The notes: generated by a model not told the origin, from the sequence alone. A DNA stretch of 8,248 nucleotides from Planctomycetota bacterium (GCA_020425835.1 JAGQRC010000038.1:1783-10030), one strand, 5' to 3'. Counted from the stretch's first letter, positions 1 through 6,579 are shown. A program made the numbers and translations.

Positions 1-1
1 T

Positions 2-586
2 TCCACCGCCGTGAAGCTCGAGGTCTCCCCGATCGCGAAAATGCCCGCCGAGAAGTCGAACTCGATGCTCGGCGACGAAACCAAGCCGATCCAGATGGAG
101 CTCGAGATCGATCGCAACGGGCGCGTCAAGGGAACGGATCGTCGGTCCCTACCCCACGCCGAGCTGGTCCTTCCCCTGATCTTCGGTGCGGGACTCCACG
201 ACCAAGAAATCGAGCTCGGCAACACCTACCCCCTCGGTGGGGCGGGTCTGAAGTTCGCCGCGTTCACGAAGGGTCTCTGGCTGCGGGCCGAATCGCTGGG
301 CGACGTGAAGGCCCGCAGCTCGGACGCCCTCGTCGCGTTCACCGTTCTCGATCAGAAGATGGAAGCGATGCCGAAGCCGTCGAGTGGCAGCGACGGTGAG
401 GACGAGGCCGAGCCGAACGACAAGGCGAGCGACAAGTCGAAGGGCACGGTCCTCGGTAGTGCCGACTACCAGAAGACCGGCGGGATGCTGACTCGCGCGA
501 TCCTGCGGACGACCTCGAAGTCGAAAGCGGATCAAGAGTCGACCACGACGTTGTCGATCCGCCGCCAGTCCTCTTCCGGACGCTGA
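2..586 (+). CDS. Hypothetical protein, C-terminal part (5' end outside window)
   Basis: The reading frame is open to the left edge of the window (codons for S-T-A precede the GTG at 11), so the true start is probably upstream and only about 194 residues are visible. I do not recognise the family. The visible part begins with alternating polar and hydrophobic stretches typical of beta-strands (ELEIDRNGRVKG, then HAELVLPLIFGAG). An acidic, Ser/Asp/Glu/Lys-rich low-complexity linker follows, beginning around PKPSSGSDGEDEAEP and encoded at about 376-440. After that comes another strand-like block and a Ser/Arg-rich end. The pattern 'ELEIDRNGRVKG ... LPL ... ELGNTYPLG' recalls uncharacterised periplasmic or secreted beta-rich proteins of the DUF6263 kind, but that is only a resemblance. 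No catalytic motif or membrane segment is visible. The gene ends in TGA and is followed by its own strong terminator, so it is not co-transcribed with the barrel gene downstream. Confidence 0.7.
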   Translation, partial: STAVKLEVSPIAKMPAEKSNSMLGDETKPIQMELEIDRNGRVKGTDRRSLPHAELVLPLIFGAGLHDQEIELGNTYPLGGAGLKFAAFTKGLWLRAESLGDVKARSSDALVAFTVLDQKMEAMPKPSSGSDGEDEAEPNDKASDKSKGTVLGSADYQKTGGMLTRAILRTTSKSKADQESTTTLSIRRQSSSGR

Positions 587-639
587 TCCCATCGCCCCGT
601 CGACTGCGGCGGGACGATTCCTCCTCGACCTTTCTGCTC

Positions 640-696
640 GAAGCGGGCGCCCGTGGTTCACCCCCCCACCCCCCGGGCCACGGCGCCCGCTTCTTT
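640..696 (+). terminator. Strong rho-independent-type terminator after the first gene
   Basis: The left arm (640-656) pairs with the right arm (678-693) over 16 base pairs, with a single bulged C at 652. The 21-nt loop is almost entirely C with a few other bases. TTT (694-696) directly follows the closing GCTTC on the rightward strand. There is no T tract on the other strand, so it points rightward and closes the gene ending at 586. The C-rich loop (seven C, A, six C) is unusual for a terminator. Confidence 0.8.
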
Positions 697-793
697 CACT
701 CCCGTCCCCGCTGCGTCGACGGAGGCCCTTTCGAGCTGGAATGCGTGCGGCTGGATCTTCGCGTCCGCGTGCACCACAATCCGGCCAATCGAA

Positions 794-798
794 AGGAG
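794..798 (+). promoter_or_regulatory. Shine-Dalgarno site deciding the barrel gene start
   Basis: AGGAG lies 5 nt before the ATG at 804, within the run GAAAGGAG. It selects this ATG over the in-frame ATG at 741, whose extra 21 residues would put a polar, Arg-rich stretch in front of an otherwise clear signal peptide. Confidence 0.8.
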
Positions 799-803
799 CC
801 TCG

Positions 804-1817
804 ATGTCCCGGTGGATGGTGTTGCTGCTCGCTTGGGCCTTCTCCTCACTGAGCCCCTCTTGCCCCGCGTTCGCTCAATCCGCTCCGGATCCGACGACGG
901 ACTCGGAGGTCGCGGATGATCGCCCACCGACCGACGAGGAAGTGACCGACTTCCTCCGGTCTCAGAACGAGCCGGACGTGATGCCGAAGGCGGACGATCC
1001 GCGGCGTTGGTCGTTCTGGCCGGTGCTCATCGACCGCGCGACGCATACCGTGCTCCCGCATCTCGTGCCCCGCGGAGTGATCGTCTACGAGTTCGGGATC
1101 TCGCGCACGGTCAACGACGACGAGGGCGTCGAGGTCGAGACCGACCGACTCCTCGAGACCACGATCCGAAGTCGCGCCGCCGACCACCTCGAGTTTCGGC
1201 TCGGCTTTTCCGGGTACATCTCGGAGGACACCCAGACCACGATCTCGAAGACCAATGACAGCGGGTACGGGGACCTCCGCCTCGGCTCCAAGGTCTCCAT
1301 CGCCACCGGGGACGACACGCGTCCCGCGGTCGCCATTGTGACGGACTTCTCGATCCCGACCGGATCTCGCTCCGTCTCGTCTCGCCGCGTCGATCCGTCG
1401 TTCCGACTCTCGGTCTCGCAGCCGCTCGGCAAACGGAGCTGGAGTTTCATCGGCAGCGCCGGGATCGGCTGGGTCTCCGATCGATACTCACCCAACAGCA
1501 CCATCGACACCCTCTCGGCGTTCGAGTGGTCGGCCGGCGTTCGAACGCCCATTTTGAGCGTCGAGTTCATCGGAGATGCCGGACTCAGTCGCCCCGGCGG
1601 CCCCCGCAACTCGTTCCGCGTCGGGTCGAGTCTGATCCAGCCCTCCGAGATGGGAAACCTCCAGACCGACCTCTGGGCGCGTTTCGGTCTGTCGGAAGAC
1701 GCCGATGACTGGGCCATCGGGCTCGGGTTCAGCTTCTGGAGAAAACCCAAGGTCGTCACTCCCGCGCCGGCCTCGCGACCGGAGACCGAGGCTTCGACGA
1801 AGTCGCTCCAACCGTGA
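804..1817 (+). CDS. Outer-membrane beta-barrel protein, MetA-pathway/transporter-like (PF13557 type)
   Basis: This 337-residue protein is predicted to be exported. Residues 1-24 form a signal peptide (hydrophobic core VLLLAWAF, SPase I site AFA|Q). A polar Asp/Pro/Thr-rich stretch follows (about 25-75), and then amphipathic beta-strands run to about residue 311. The strand pattern, with GYGDLRLGSKVSI followed by VAIVTDFSIPTGS, matches what I know of the 'MetA-pathway of phenol degradation' putative outer-membrane barrel family. In most members the substrate is unknown, and none can be inferred here. The start is set by AGGAG 5 nt upstream. Its TGA overlaps the GTG of the DUF523 gene, so the two are probably translated together. 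The strand that would normally end the barrel (IGLGFSF) is followed by a 26-residue polar tail rich in Pro, Thr and Ser, which is odd for a barrel whose last residue is usually an aromatic recognition signal. The family call is from memory of sequence pattern, not a search. Confidence 0.75.
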   Translation: MSRWMVLLLAWAFSSLSPSCPAFAQSAPDPTTDSEVADDRPPTDEEVTDFLRSQNEPDVMPKADDPRRWSFWPVLIDRATHTVLPHLVPRGVIVYEFGISRTVNDDEGVEVETDRLLETTIRSRAADHLEFRLGFSGYISEDTQTTISKTNDSGYGDLRLGSKVSIATGDDTRPAVAIVTDFSIPTGSRSVSSRRVDPSFRLSVSQPLGKRSWSFIGSAGIGWVSDRYSPNSTIDTLSAFEWSAGVRTPILSVEFIGDAGLSRPGGPRNSFRVGSSLIQPSEMGNLQTDLWARFGLSEDADDWAIGLGFSFWRKPKVVTPAPASRPETEASTKSLQP

Positions 1818-2785
1818 GCGCCGAAGGCGCGAAGAGTCCCGATGAGATCCGCATCGGGATCTCCGCCTGCCTCCTCGGGGAACGGGTGCGGTTCGACGGG
1901 GGGCACAAGCGGGACGGTTTCCTCACCGGGACGTTGGGGGAGTTCGTCACGTTCGTTCCCGTCTGCCCCGAGGTCGCGATCGGTCTCGGCACTCCTCGAG
2001 AGGCGATCCGACTCGTTCGTTCCGATCGAGGCACGCGATTGGTCGGCGTGAAAAGTGGCGAGGACCACACCGAGCCGATGCGGCGGTACTCCCAGAAGAG
2101 GACCCGCGAGCTCGCGAACGCCGATCTCGATGGGTTCATCGTCAAGCGGGACTCACCGACGTGCGGTCTGGAGCGCGTTCGCGTGTACGACCAGAACGGG
2201 TCCCCCACCAAGAGCGGTCGCGGGTTGTTCACGGAAGCCTTGATCGACGCGTCTCCCCTGCTCCCGGTGGAGGAGGAAGGACGGCTCTGCGATCCCAAGC
2301 TCAGGGAGAGCTTCTTCGAGCGGGTCTTCGCCTACCGGCGAGTGCGGAGTCTCTTCCGAGCACGCTGGTCCATCGGCGATCTGGTCCGCTTCCATACTCG
2401 GGAGAAGATGTTCCTGCTCGCCCACCACGAGCCTTCGTATCGAGAGTTGGGGAGGATCGTCGCCGGCGCCAAGCAGACGCCGAGGGCCGAGCTCCGCACT
2501 CGATACGAGGAGCTCTTCATGCAGGCGCTCGGTCGCAAGGCGACGGCGCGCAAGAACACGAACGTCCTCCAGCACATGCTGGGACACCTCAAAGATCTCG
2601 TCGACGGCGACGATCGCCGAGAGCTCGTCGAGTGCATCGAGGAGTACCGTCGCGGCATGATTCCCTTGGTGGTCCCGGTGACGCTCCTTCGACACCATGT
2701 GCGCCGTCACTCGATCGACTATCTCTCCGGCCAGACGTACCTCGAGCCCCACCCGAAGGAGCTGATGCTCCGCAATCACGTCTGA
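1814..2785 (+). CDS. DUF523 (TudS-like) - DUF1722 (YbgA) fusion protein
   Basis: This 323-residue protein has two domains. Residues ~12-160 are DUF523, the family of the thiouracil desulfidase TudS. The three conserved cysteines expected to hold a [4Fe-4S] cluster are present: C19 in SACLLG, C51 in CPE and C117 in SPTCG. Residues ~185-315 are the YbgA/DUF1722 domain (FHTREKMFLLAHHEPSY, then LLRHHVRRHSIDYLSGQTYL near the end), whose role is unknown. The fusion is a common, full-length architecture. By family knowledge, the N-terminal domain may remove sulfur from thiolated bases or nucleosides in the cytoplasm; the true substrate of the fusion form is not established. The start is GTG, lies inside the previous stop (GTGA) and has no Shine-Dalgarno site of its own. 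This indicates translational coupling to the barrel gene. The domain call is firm; the enzymatic role is an inference. Confidence 0.9.
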   Translation: MSAEGAKSPDEIRIGISACLLGERVRFDGGHKRDGFLTGTLGEFVTFVPVCPEVAIGLGTPREAIRLVRSDRGTRLVGVKSGEDHTEPMRRYSQKRTRELANADLDGFIVKRDSPTCGLERVRVYDQNGSPTKSGRGLFTEALIDASPLLPVEEEGRLCDPKLRESFFERVFAYRRVRSLFRARWSIGDLVRFHTREKMFLLAHHEPSYRELGRIVAGAKQTPRAELRTRYEELFMQALGRKATARKNTNVLQHMLGHLKDLVDGDDRRELVECIEEYRRGMIPLVVPVTLLRHHVRRHSIDYLSGQTYLEPHPKELMLRNHV

Positions 2786-2817
2786 TGGTCGCGAGGCGGA
2801 GCCGCGTGAAGAAGAAA

Positions 2818-2847
2818 CGGCCCCCGCGGAGGGATCCGCGGGGGCCG
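2818..2847 (-). terminator. Perfect 13-bp hairpin between convergent genes
   Basis: The arms 2818-2830 and 2835-2847 are perfect inverted complements (CGGCCCCCGCGGA) around the 4-nt loop GGGA. Read leftward, the hairpin is followed by TTTCTTCTTC, as expected for an intrinsic terminator of the secreted-protein gene that ends at 2877. Read rightward there is no T tract after it (CGCCTCG). It may still stop or stabilise the transcript of the gene ending at 2785, but less classically. Confidence 0.85.
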
Positions 2848-2876
2848 CGCCTCGAAACGAGCGCCGACCAGTGCTG

Positions 2877-5696
2877 CTACGGGCACTGGTTGGTGACGGC
2901 GCAGGCGAGGCCATCCATCGTTGGATCCGGACCACAGGTCGAAGTCCCGGGTGCCGGCGGAAGCGGAGCACCGGGCGTGAACAGTGCCGCCAACGTGTAG
3001 ATCGCGTCCGAGATGTCGTAGCCCCCATCGTCGTTCGCATCCCCGGCGTCCGCGCAGCTCGGGAGCGGAGCGCCCGGCGTGAACAGGGCAGCCAGGGTGA
3101 AGATCGCGTCGGAGATGTCGAAGCCTCCGTCATCGTTCGCATCACCCCGCCGGAAGACCTCTCCTCCCCCCCCGGAGTCCATCACTTGGAGATAGGTGGC
3201 CATCAACGCGTTCCGGTTGCCGCCGTAGCCGCCGAACTCCCACGTGACCGAGACGACGTCCGCGATCGAGCTCGCGTAGTGGAGCCCGACCGTGTACAGA
3301 CCCGCGCCCTCCTGCCAGATGGCGCCGATGTCATCGCCGCCACCGTCCTGCCCGGGCTGCGCCGGCGTCAGTTGGTCGGTGAAGTCGTTGCCATCCTGAT
3401 CCTGGTTGTACAGCGCGAAGCTCCCGGAGAAGCTCAAGCCGAAACCGGAGTTCTGCCCCGAGACCACCTGCAGGGAGTCATCGCCGTCGACGGCGACATC
3501 CACGCCGTCGTAGTTGCCCCACGAGGTCAGCGGGTCGGCACCCCAGGCGTCTGCGCCTTCGAGGTAGATCTTGGACGCCGAAAGGGTGTGCTGCTCCACC
3601 AGGAAGTCGCCTTCGGCCACGGACAGCGCGTGATTGGACGGCCAGGTGCCCAGCGCGATCCAGATGGTCGCCCCCGAGCCCACGGGGAAACAGGGATCGT
3701 CGAGGCTCGAGACGATCATCGGCGTCTCGCCGTTGGCGACCAACGCATCGAAGAGCGCCGCGGCACTGTCGATGGCCCCCTGCAGCCGCTCGGCACGGAC
3801 CACGACGTGATCGGGAGTGCCCGAACCGGGATGGACCACCTCGAGTGTGGCGCTGGCCGTGCCGCCGGCGCAGGTTCCGACCACGTCGTAGGTGTAGATC
3901 CCGGAGGGGAGCACCTCGACGTGACTGGTGGCGGTCGACCCGTACGTCGCGACCGACACGCCGTCGCGGAAGACCTCGTAACCGTCGTGAGTGCCACCCC
4001 AGGTCAACGTGACCTCACCGGTGCCACAGTCCGACGTCGCGGACAACGGTCCCGGAGCGACGCAGTCCGGAACGAAGGTTCCGAGCGCCTGGAGGTACTG
4101 CGCCATCAGGGCGTCCCGGTCTCCGGTGAATCCGGCGAACTCCCAAGAGACCGAGATCACGGGAGCGAACGTGCTCGCGTAGTAGATCCCCACGCTGTAG
4201 ATCTCGACCGGGTTGTTGTCCTCCGTCTCCCAGATCACACCGGCCTGGCCCCCTCCGAGGTCCGCGGTCGCGGTGGTCACCGGAGCCAACCGGTCGGTCC
4301 ACTCGTAGCCGTCCTGATCCTGGAAGTAGAACGCGTCGTGATTCGTGAGATCGAGTCCGACGCCGGAGTCCGTACCCATCAGGTAGTCCGCCGAGTCATC
4401 GCCATCCAGCACGAGCGCCTGGTCGACGCCATCGTAGTCGCGGAACGCGGTGTCCGGGTGGAATCCCCAGTGGTCGCCACCGGAGATGTAGACGGGCGCA
4501 CCTGCGGCATTCAGGTCGGCCAGGGCCTGACCCTCGACGGAGGTCAGCTGACCGTCGTCGGGGAAGGTGCCGAGCGTCACCCACACGTTGAAGTCGAACG
4601 ACGCCGGATCGGGGAAGCACGGGTCCGTGAGATCGGCGAAGACGACCGTGCGGCCGTTGGCGATCAACGCATCGGCGAGCGCCTGGGCGTCGTCGTGCCG
4701 TCCACCCGCGTCCTTGGCGATGATCAAGTCGGTCTCGCCCCCGTAGGCGGTGTGGAGCTGGGTGATCGTCACCGTTCGCCCACAGTCGGAGGTCAGCGTG
4801 TAGTCGTAGATCCCCGACGGCACGGTCAAGTCGGTGAACGCCCCGACGGCACCGGACACGGTTCCGACCGTGGTTCCATCGCGATCGATGGTCACCGTGG
4901 TCGGTGCCGCGCCGAGGAAGCTCCAGGTGAGGTCGATGTTGCCGGACGCGCAGTCCGACTGTGCGGTGACGAAGTCGAACGGTGCGCAGCTCGAGGCGAC
5001 CGGGCTTCCGCCGATCGCATCGATCTCGGTCAGTGAGATGTCGTCGTAGTACGCGCCGCTCGAACCGTTCGAGTAGAGATCGAGCGCACCGATCGCCACG
5101 GTGCCGGACCCCGAATACGGCTGGTCCACACCGGCGGAGAGGTCGGTCGTTCCGCTCGAGGAGATCACGAAGTTGCGGTAGAGGTTGTTGGTGAAGTCGA
5201 TGTCCGTCCGGACCTCGAGCCACTCGTCGGCCACGGGTCCGAGATCGTAGGTTCCGGTGCCGGCAAAGTCGGAGCCGCCCCCGTCGGCGGCGGTGACCGT
5301 GGTCAGCGGTGCATCGAAAGTGAAGCCGACCTCGACCGACCAGTCGTTGGGCTGGTAGGAGTTCAAGATGATCCAGAACACCTCACCGGTCATGCCGTTC
5401 GGCACGTACACTCGACCCGAGAGCCGCCAGACACCCGAGTTCACTCCGGGGAACTCTCGAACGATATCGGAGAAGTCGACCGTGTAGAGAGCGTTCGGCG
5501 CGGAGAAGGCGACGACGTTGTCGACGATGGTATTGGCGGCTGGATCGCTGTCCCACGAGTCCCAGCCGCCCTGCCCAGCGATCAGCGATCCCGTGGCGTA
5601 GGAATCGAAGTTGTCGACGAACTGGGCTTCGGCGCGCTGCATCGATGCGCACGACAAGAACACGAACGAGGCCATGACCAGACGGGCGCAATTCAT
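2877..5696 (-). CDS. Large secreted modular protein with duplicated module and dockerin-like EF-hand C-terminus
   Basis: This 939-residue protein is probably extracellular. Residues 1-24 are a signal peptide (SPase I site AEA|Q). Residues ~26-232 look like a concanavalin/lectin-like beta-sandwich (begins FVDNFDSYATGSLIAGQGGW, ends YYDDISLTEI). Two homologous modules follow at ~237-544 and ~545-845. Each has an Fn3-like start (SDC..G...LTW, VPSGIY or LPSGIY) and then an alpha/beta-looking part with DPCFP, LGTxP, a G-D-x-W or A-D-A-W box, YDGVD, GDDS, QDQDG and WEF. Residues 852-919 are two 34-residue repeats with EF-hand loops (D1, N3, D5, G6, D9, D12 all present), and a Cys-containing tail ends in NQCP. 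The ATG at 5696 is chosen because AGGAGG lies 4 nt upstream and the signal peptide starts there. The frame stays open to 6593, but that extension is Arg/Ser/Gly-rich and not protein-like. No hydrolase motif is recognised, so a binding or surface role is only inferred. Confidence 0.88.
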   Translation of the reverse strand: MNCARLVMASFVFLSCASMQRAEAQFVDNFDSYATGSLIAGQGGWDSWDSDPAANTIVDNVVAFSAPNALYTVDFSDIVREFPGVNSGVWRLSGRVYVPNGMTGEVFWIILNSYQPNDWSVEVGFTFDAPLTTVTAADGGGSDFAGTGTYDLGPVADEWLEVRTDIDFTNNLYRNFVISSSGTTDLSAGVDQPYSGSGTVAIGALDLYSNGSSGAYYDDISLTEIDAIGGSPVASSCAPFDFVTAQSDCASGNIDLTWSFLGAAPTTVTIDRDGTTVGTVSGAVGAFTDLTVPSGIYDYTLTSDCGRTVTITQLHTAYGGETDLIIAKDAGGRHDDAQALADALIANGRTVVFADLTDPCFPDPASFDFNVWVTLGTFPDDGQLTSVEGQALADLNAAGAPVYISGGDHWGFHPDTAFRDYDGVDQALVLDGDDSADYLMGTDSGVGLDLTNHDAFYFQDQDGYEWTDRLAPVTTATADLGGGQAGVIWETEDNNPVEIYSVGIYYASTFAPVISVSWEFAGFTGDRDALMAQYLQALGTFVPDCVAPGPLSATSDCGTGEVTLTWGGTHDGYEVFRDGVSVATYGSTATSHVEVLPSGIYTYDVVGTCAGGTASATLEVVHPGSGTPDHVVVRAERLQGAIDSAAALFDALVANGETPMIVSSLDDPCFPVGSGATIWIALGTWPSNHALSVAEGDFLVEQHTLSASKIYLEGADAWGADPLTSWGNYDGVDVAVDGDDSLQVVSGQNSGFGLSFSGSFALYNQDQDGNDFTDQLTPAQPGQDGGGDDIGAIWQEGAGLYTVGLHYASSIADVVSVTWEFGGYGGNRNALMATYLQVMDSGGGGEVFRRGDANDDGGFDISDAIFTLAALFTPGAPLPSCADAGDANDDGGYDISDAIYTLAALFTPGAPLPPAPGTSTCGPDPTMDGLACAVTNQCP
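2940..3143 (-). repeat. Two tandem 34-residue dockerin-like EF-hand repeats
   Basis: Repeat 1 is at 3143-3042 (residues 852-885) and repeat 2 at 3041-2940 (886-919), a period of 102 bp. Each opens with DANDDGG(F/Y)DISD, which has calcium ligands at loop positions 1, 3, 5, 9 and 12. It continues AI(F/Y)TLAALFTPGAPLP as a short helix. The layout resembles type I dockerins. No cohesin gene is in the window, so a cohesin partner is not shown. Confidence 0.88.
3162..4064 (-). repeat. Second copy of the module (residues 545-845)
   Basis: Cysteines fall at residues 545, 557, 609 and 669. The C-x11-C opening is spaced exactly as in copy 1, with DPCFP at the matching place. Landmarks are SDCGTG, LPSGIYTY, DALVANG, DPCFP, IALGTWP, EGADAWG, YDGVD, GDDSLQV, QDQDG, TWEFGGY and ALMATYLQ. 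The copies have diverged well beyond a recent DNA duplication, but the order of motifs is fully kept. Confidence 0.85.
4065..4988 (-). repeat. First copy of a ~308-residue protein module (residues 237-544)
   Basis: This segment encodes the first of two homologous modules. Cysteines fall at residues 237, 249, 305 and 360, which suggests two disulfides. Landmarks are SDCASG, VPSGIYDY, DALIANG, DPCFP, VTLGTFP, SGGDHWG, YDGVD, GDDSADY, QDQDG, SWEFAGF and ALMAQYLQ. The module is separated from copy 2 by exactly 308 residues, measured from first cysteine to first cysteine. Confidence 0.85.
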
Positions 5697-5700
5697 AGCG

Positions 5701-5721
5701 CCTCCTCTCGAATCGAGGAGG
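5701..5721 (-). promoter_or_regulatory. Hairpin covering the ribosome binding site of the secreted-protein gene
   Basis: The leftward mRNA carries CCTCCTC (complement of 5721-5715), a 7-nt spacer and GAGGAGG (complement of 5707-5701). The second arm contains the Shine-Dalgarno AGGAGG, 4 nt before the ATG at 5696. The perfect 7-bp stem would hide the ribosome binding site, so translation could depend on its opening. The inverted repeat is seen directly; the regulatory role is an inference. Confidence 0.55.
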
Positions 5722-5922
5722 GAGCCGCCCGGGATGACCACAACCGAAATCCGAACGACGCACGCCGGCTCGGAACTACCGCCGAGCACGGCCGACGCCA
5801 CTGGAACGAGAGTGGACGCCGAGCGACCGCTCCCCTCCATCGAATAGCGCGATTCGCCCGGACCGACCGCGACCCCGTCCTCGGGATCGGGTCGGCCGTG
5901 GAGCGAACAGCGACCGACGCCG

Positions 5923-5943
5923 CTCGGTCCATGAAGGACCGAG
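5923..5943. repeat. Perfect 8-bp inverted repeat
   Basis: CTCGGTCC (5923-5930) and GGACCGAG (5936-5943) flank the 5-nt spacer ATGAA. There is no T tract on either side, so it is not an obvious terminator. It could be an operator or a hairpin in the leader RNA of the leftward gene. Confidence 0.5.
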
Positions 5944-6326
5944 GTCGCCGACGGAACGACCCCGTCGCCATCCCCAACGCGACCGGAGTTCTTCCCCCGA
6001 CAACCCAAACGGCGTCGGCGAACGCGAGGGCGCCACCTCCCGCAACGCGCGGAAGTCCCACTCGAAATGACGCACCTCAAAGCGAGAACGGACGAAGACC
6101 TCCCTCGACCGCGCTCCGATTCCCGTGGGATCGGTGAGGGCGAGAGGAGTCCGGTACCGTACCCCTGTCCGCTTCTTGCGTTCGAAATTCGCATCGACTC
6201 GGTCACGAGCCGATCGAGCCCCTTTGGAGATGATGGGGAGTCGACGGAAGTCGCTCGAGCACACACGAGAGCGATCGCCGACAAGGTTCGAGAACCCCTG
6301 GGGAGACGCCGAACGCTTCGCCGCGC

Positions 6327-6404
6327 GGATTCGGTGGAATCCTCGATCGCGGATCGAGATGCTTCGGCATGCCCCACCGGTTCCGGCTTCCCGGCCCAGA
6401 ACCG
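6327..6404. repeat. Cluster of three adjacent inverted repeats
   Basis: Three pairs are seen: GGATTC/GAATCC (6327-6332 with 6337-6342), CTCGATC/GATCGAG (6342-6348 with 6352-6358), and CGGTTC/GAACCG (6378-6383 with 6399-6404). The last encloses a CCGG/CCGG pair (6383-6386 with 6391-6394). The first two share base 6342 and cannot both be complete at once. The cluster would sit at the 5' end of a leftward transcript starting near 6417. Confidence 0.45.
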
Positions 6405-6423
6405 ATCCACACCTCCGACGCCA

Positions 6424-6452
6424 ACGCTACGGAGCAACCCAGGGGGTGTCAA
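6424..6452 (-). promoter_or_regulatory. Candidate sigma70-type promoter, leftward
   Basis: On the leftward strand there is a perfect TTGACA (complement of 6452-6447), then a 17-nt spacer, then TAGCGT (complement of 6429-6424). TAGCGT keeps the T1, A2 and T6 of the -10 consensus. Transcription would start near 6417, giving the secreted-protein gene a leader of about 720 nt. In GC-rich DNA a perfect -35 at ideal spacing is notable, but the -10 is only half-matching. Confidence 0.45.
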
Positions 6453-6579
6453 GTCGGCAGAGATCCGTTTCGCCCCACCGATGGTCCGTCGGGAAACCTC
6501 ACGGGAGCCGAGAAACCCGGACTCTGGGCACGGCGGACCGTTGCGCACAGGCCGACCGAGCCGGAAACGAGTTCGCTGA

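Larger units (their letters stand above)
5697..6579. other. Long region without a convincing gene, probably divergent regulatory region / leader
   Basis: These ~880 bases separate the divergent starts at 5696 (leftward) and 6580 (rightward). Reading frames are open in several phases, but their products are Arg/Ser/Gly/Pro-rich, without hydrophobic rhythm or recognisable motifs, as expected from high GC alone. It holds a candidate leftward promoter (6424-6452), inverted repeats at 5923-5943 and 6327-6404, and the hairpin over the ribosome binding site at 5701-5721. I see no tRNA or known riboswitch. Confidence 0.6.

Noticed and set aside
741..803. Start of the barrel gene at the ATG at 741
   Set aside because: It would put 21 polar residues before the signal peptide and lacks a ribosome binding site; the ATG at 804 has AGGAG.
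861..863. Lipobox cysteine at residue 20 of the barrel protein
   Set aside because: The residues before it (S-P-S-C) do not fit the lipobox, and a normal SPase I site (AFA|Q) follows four residues later.
1085..3145. Long leftward frames (1085-2068 and 2153-3145) over the barrel and DUF523-DUF1722 genes
   Set aside because: The opposite strand encodes recognisable families there. The leftward products are Arg/Ser/Pro-rich and motif-free.
2871..5036. A 721-codon rightward open frame antisense to the secreted-protein gene
   Set aside because: Its product is Arg/Val/Gly/Asp-rich with no motif, signal peptide or ribosome binding site. The leftward frame has a signal peptide, repeated modules and EF-hands, so the antisense frame is a GC-driven shadow.
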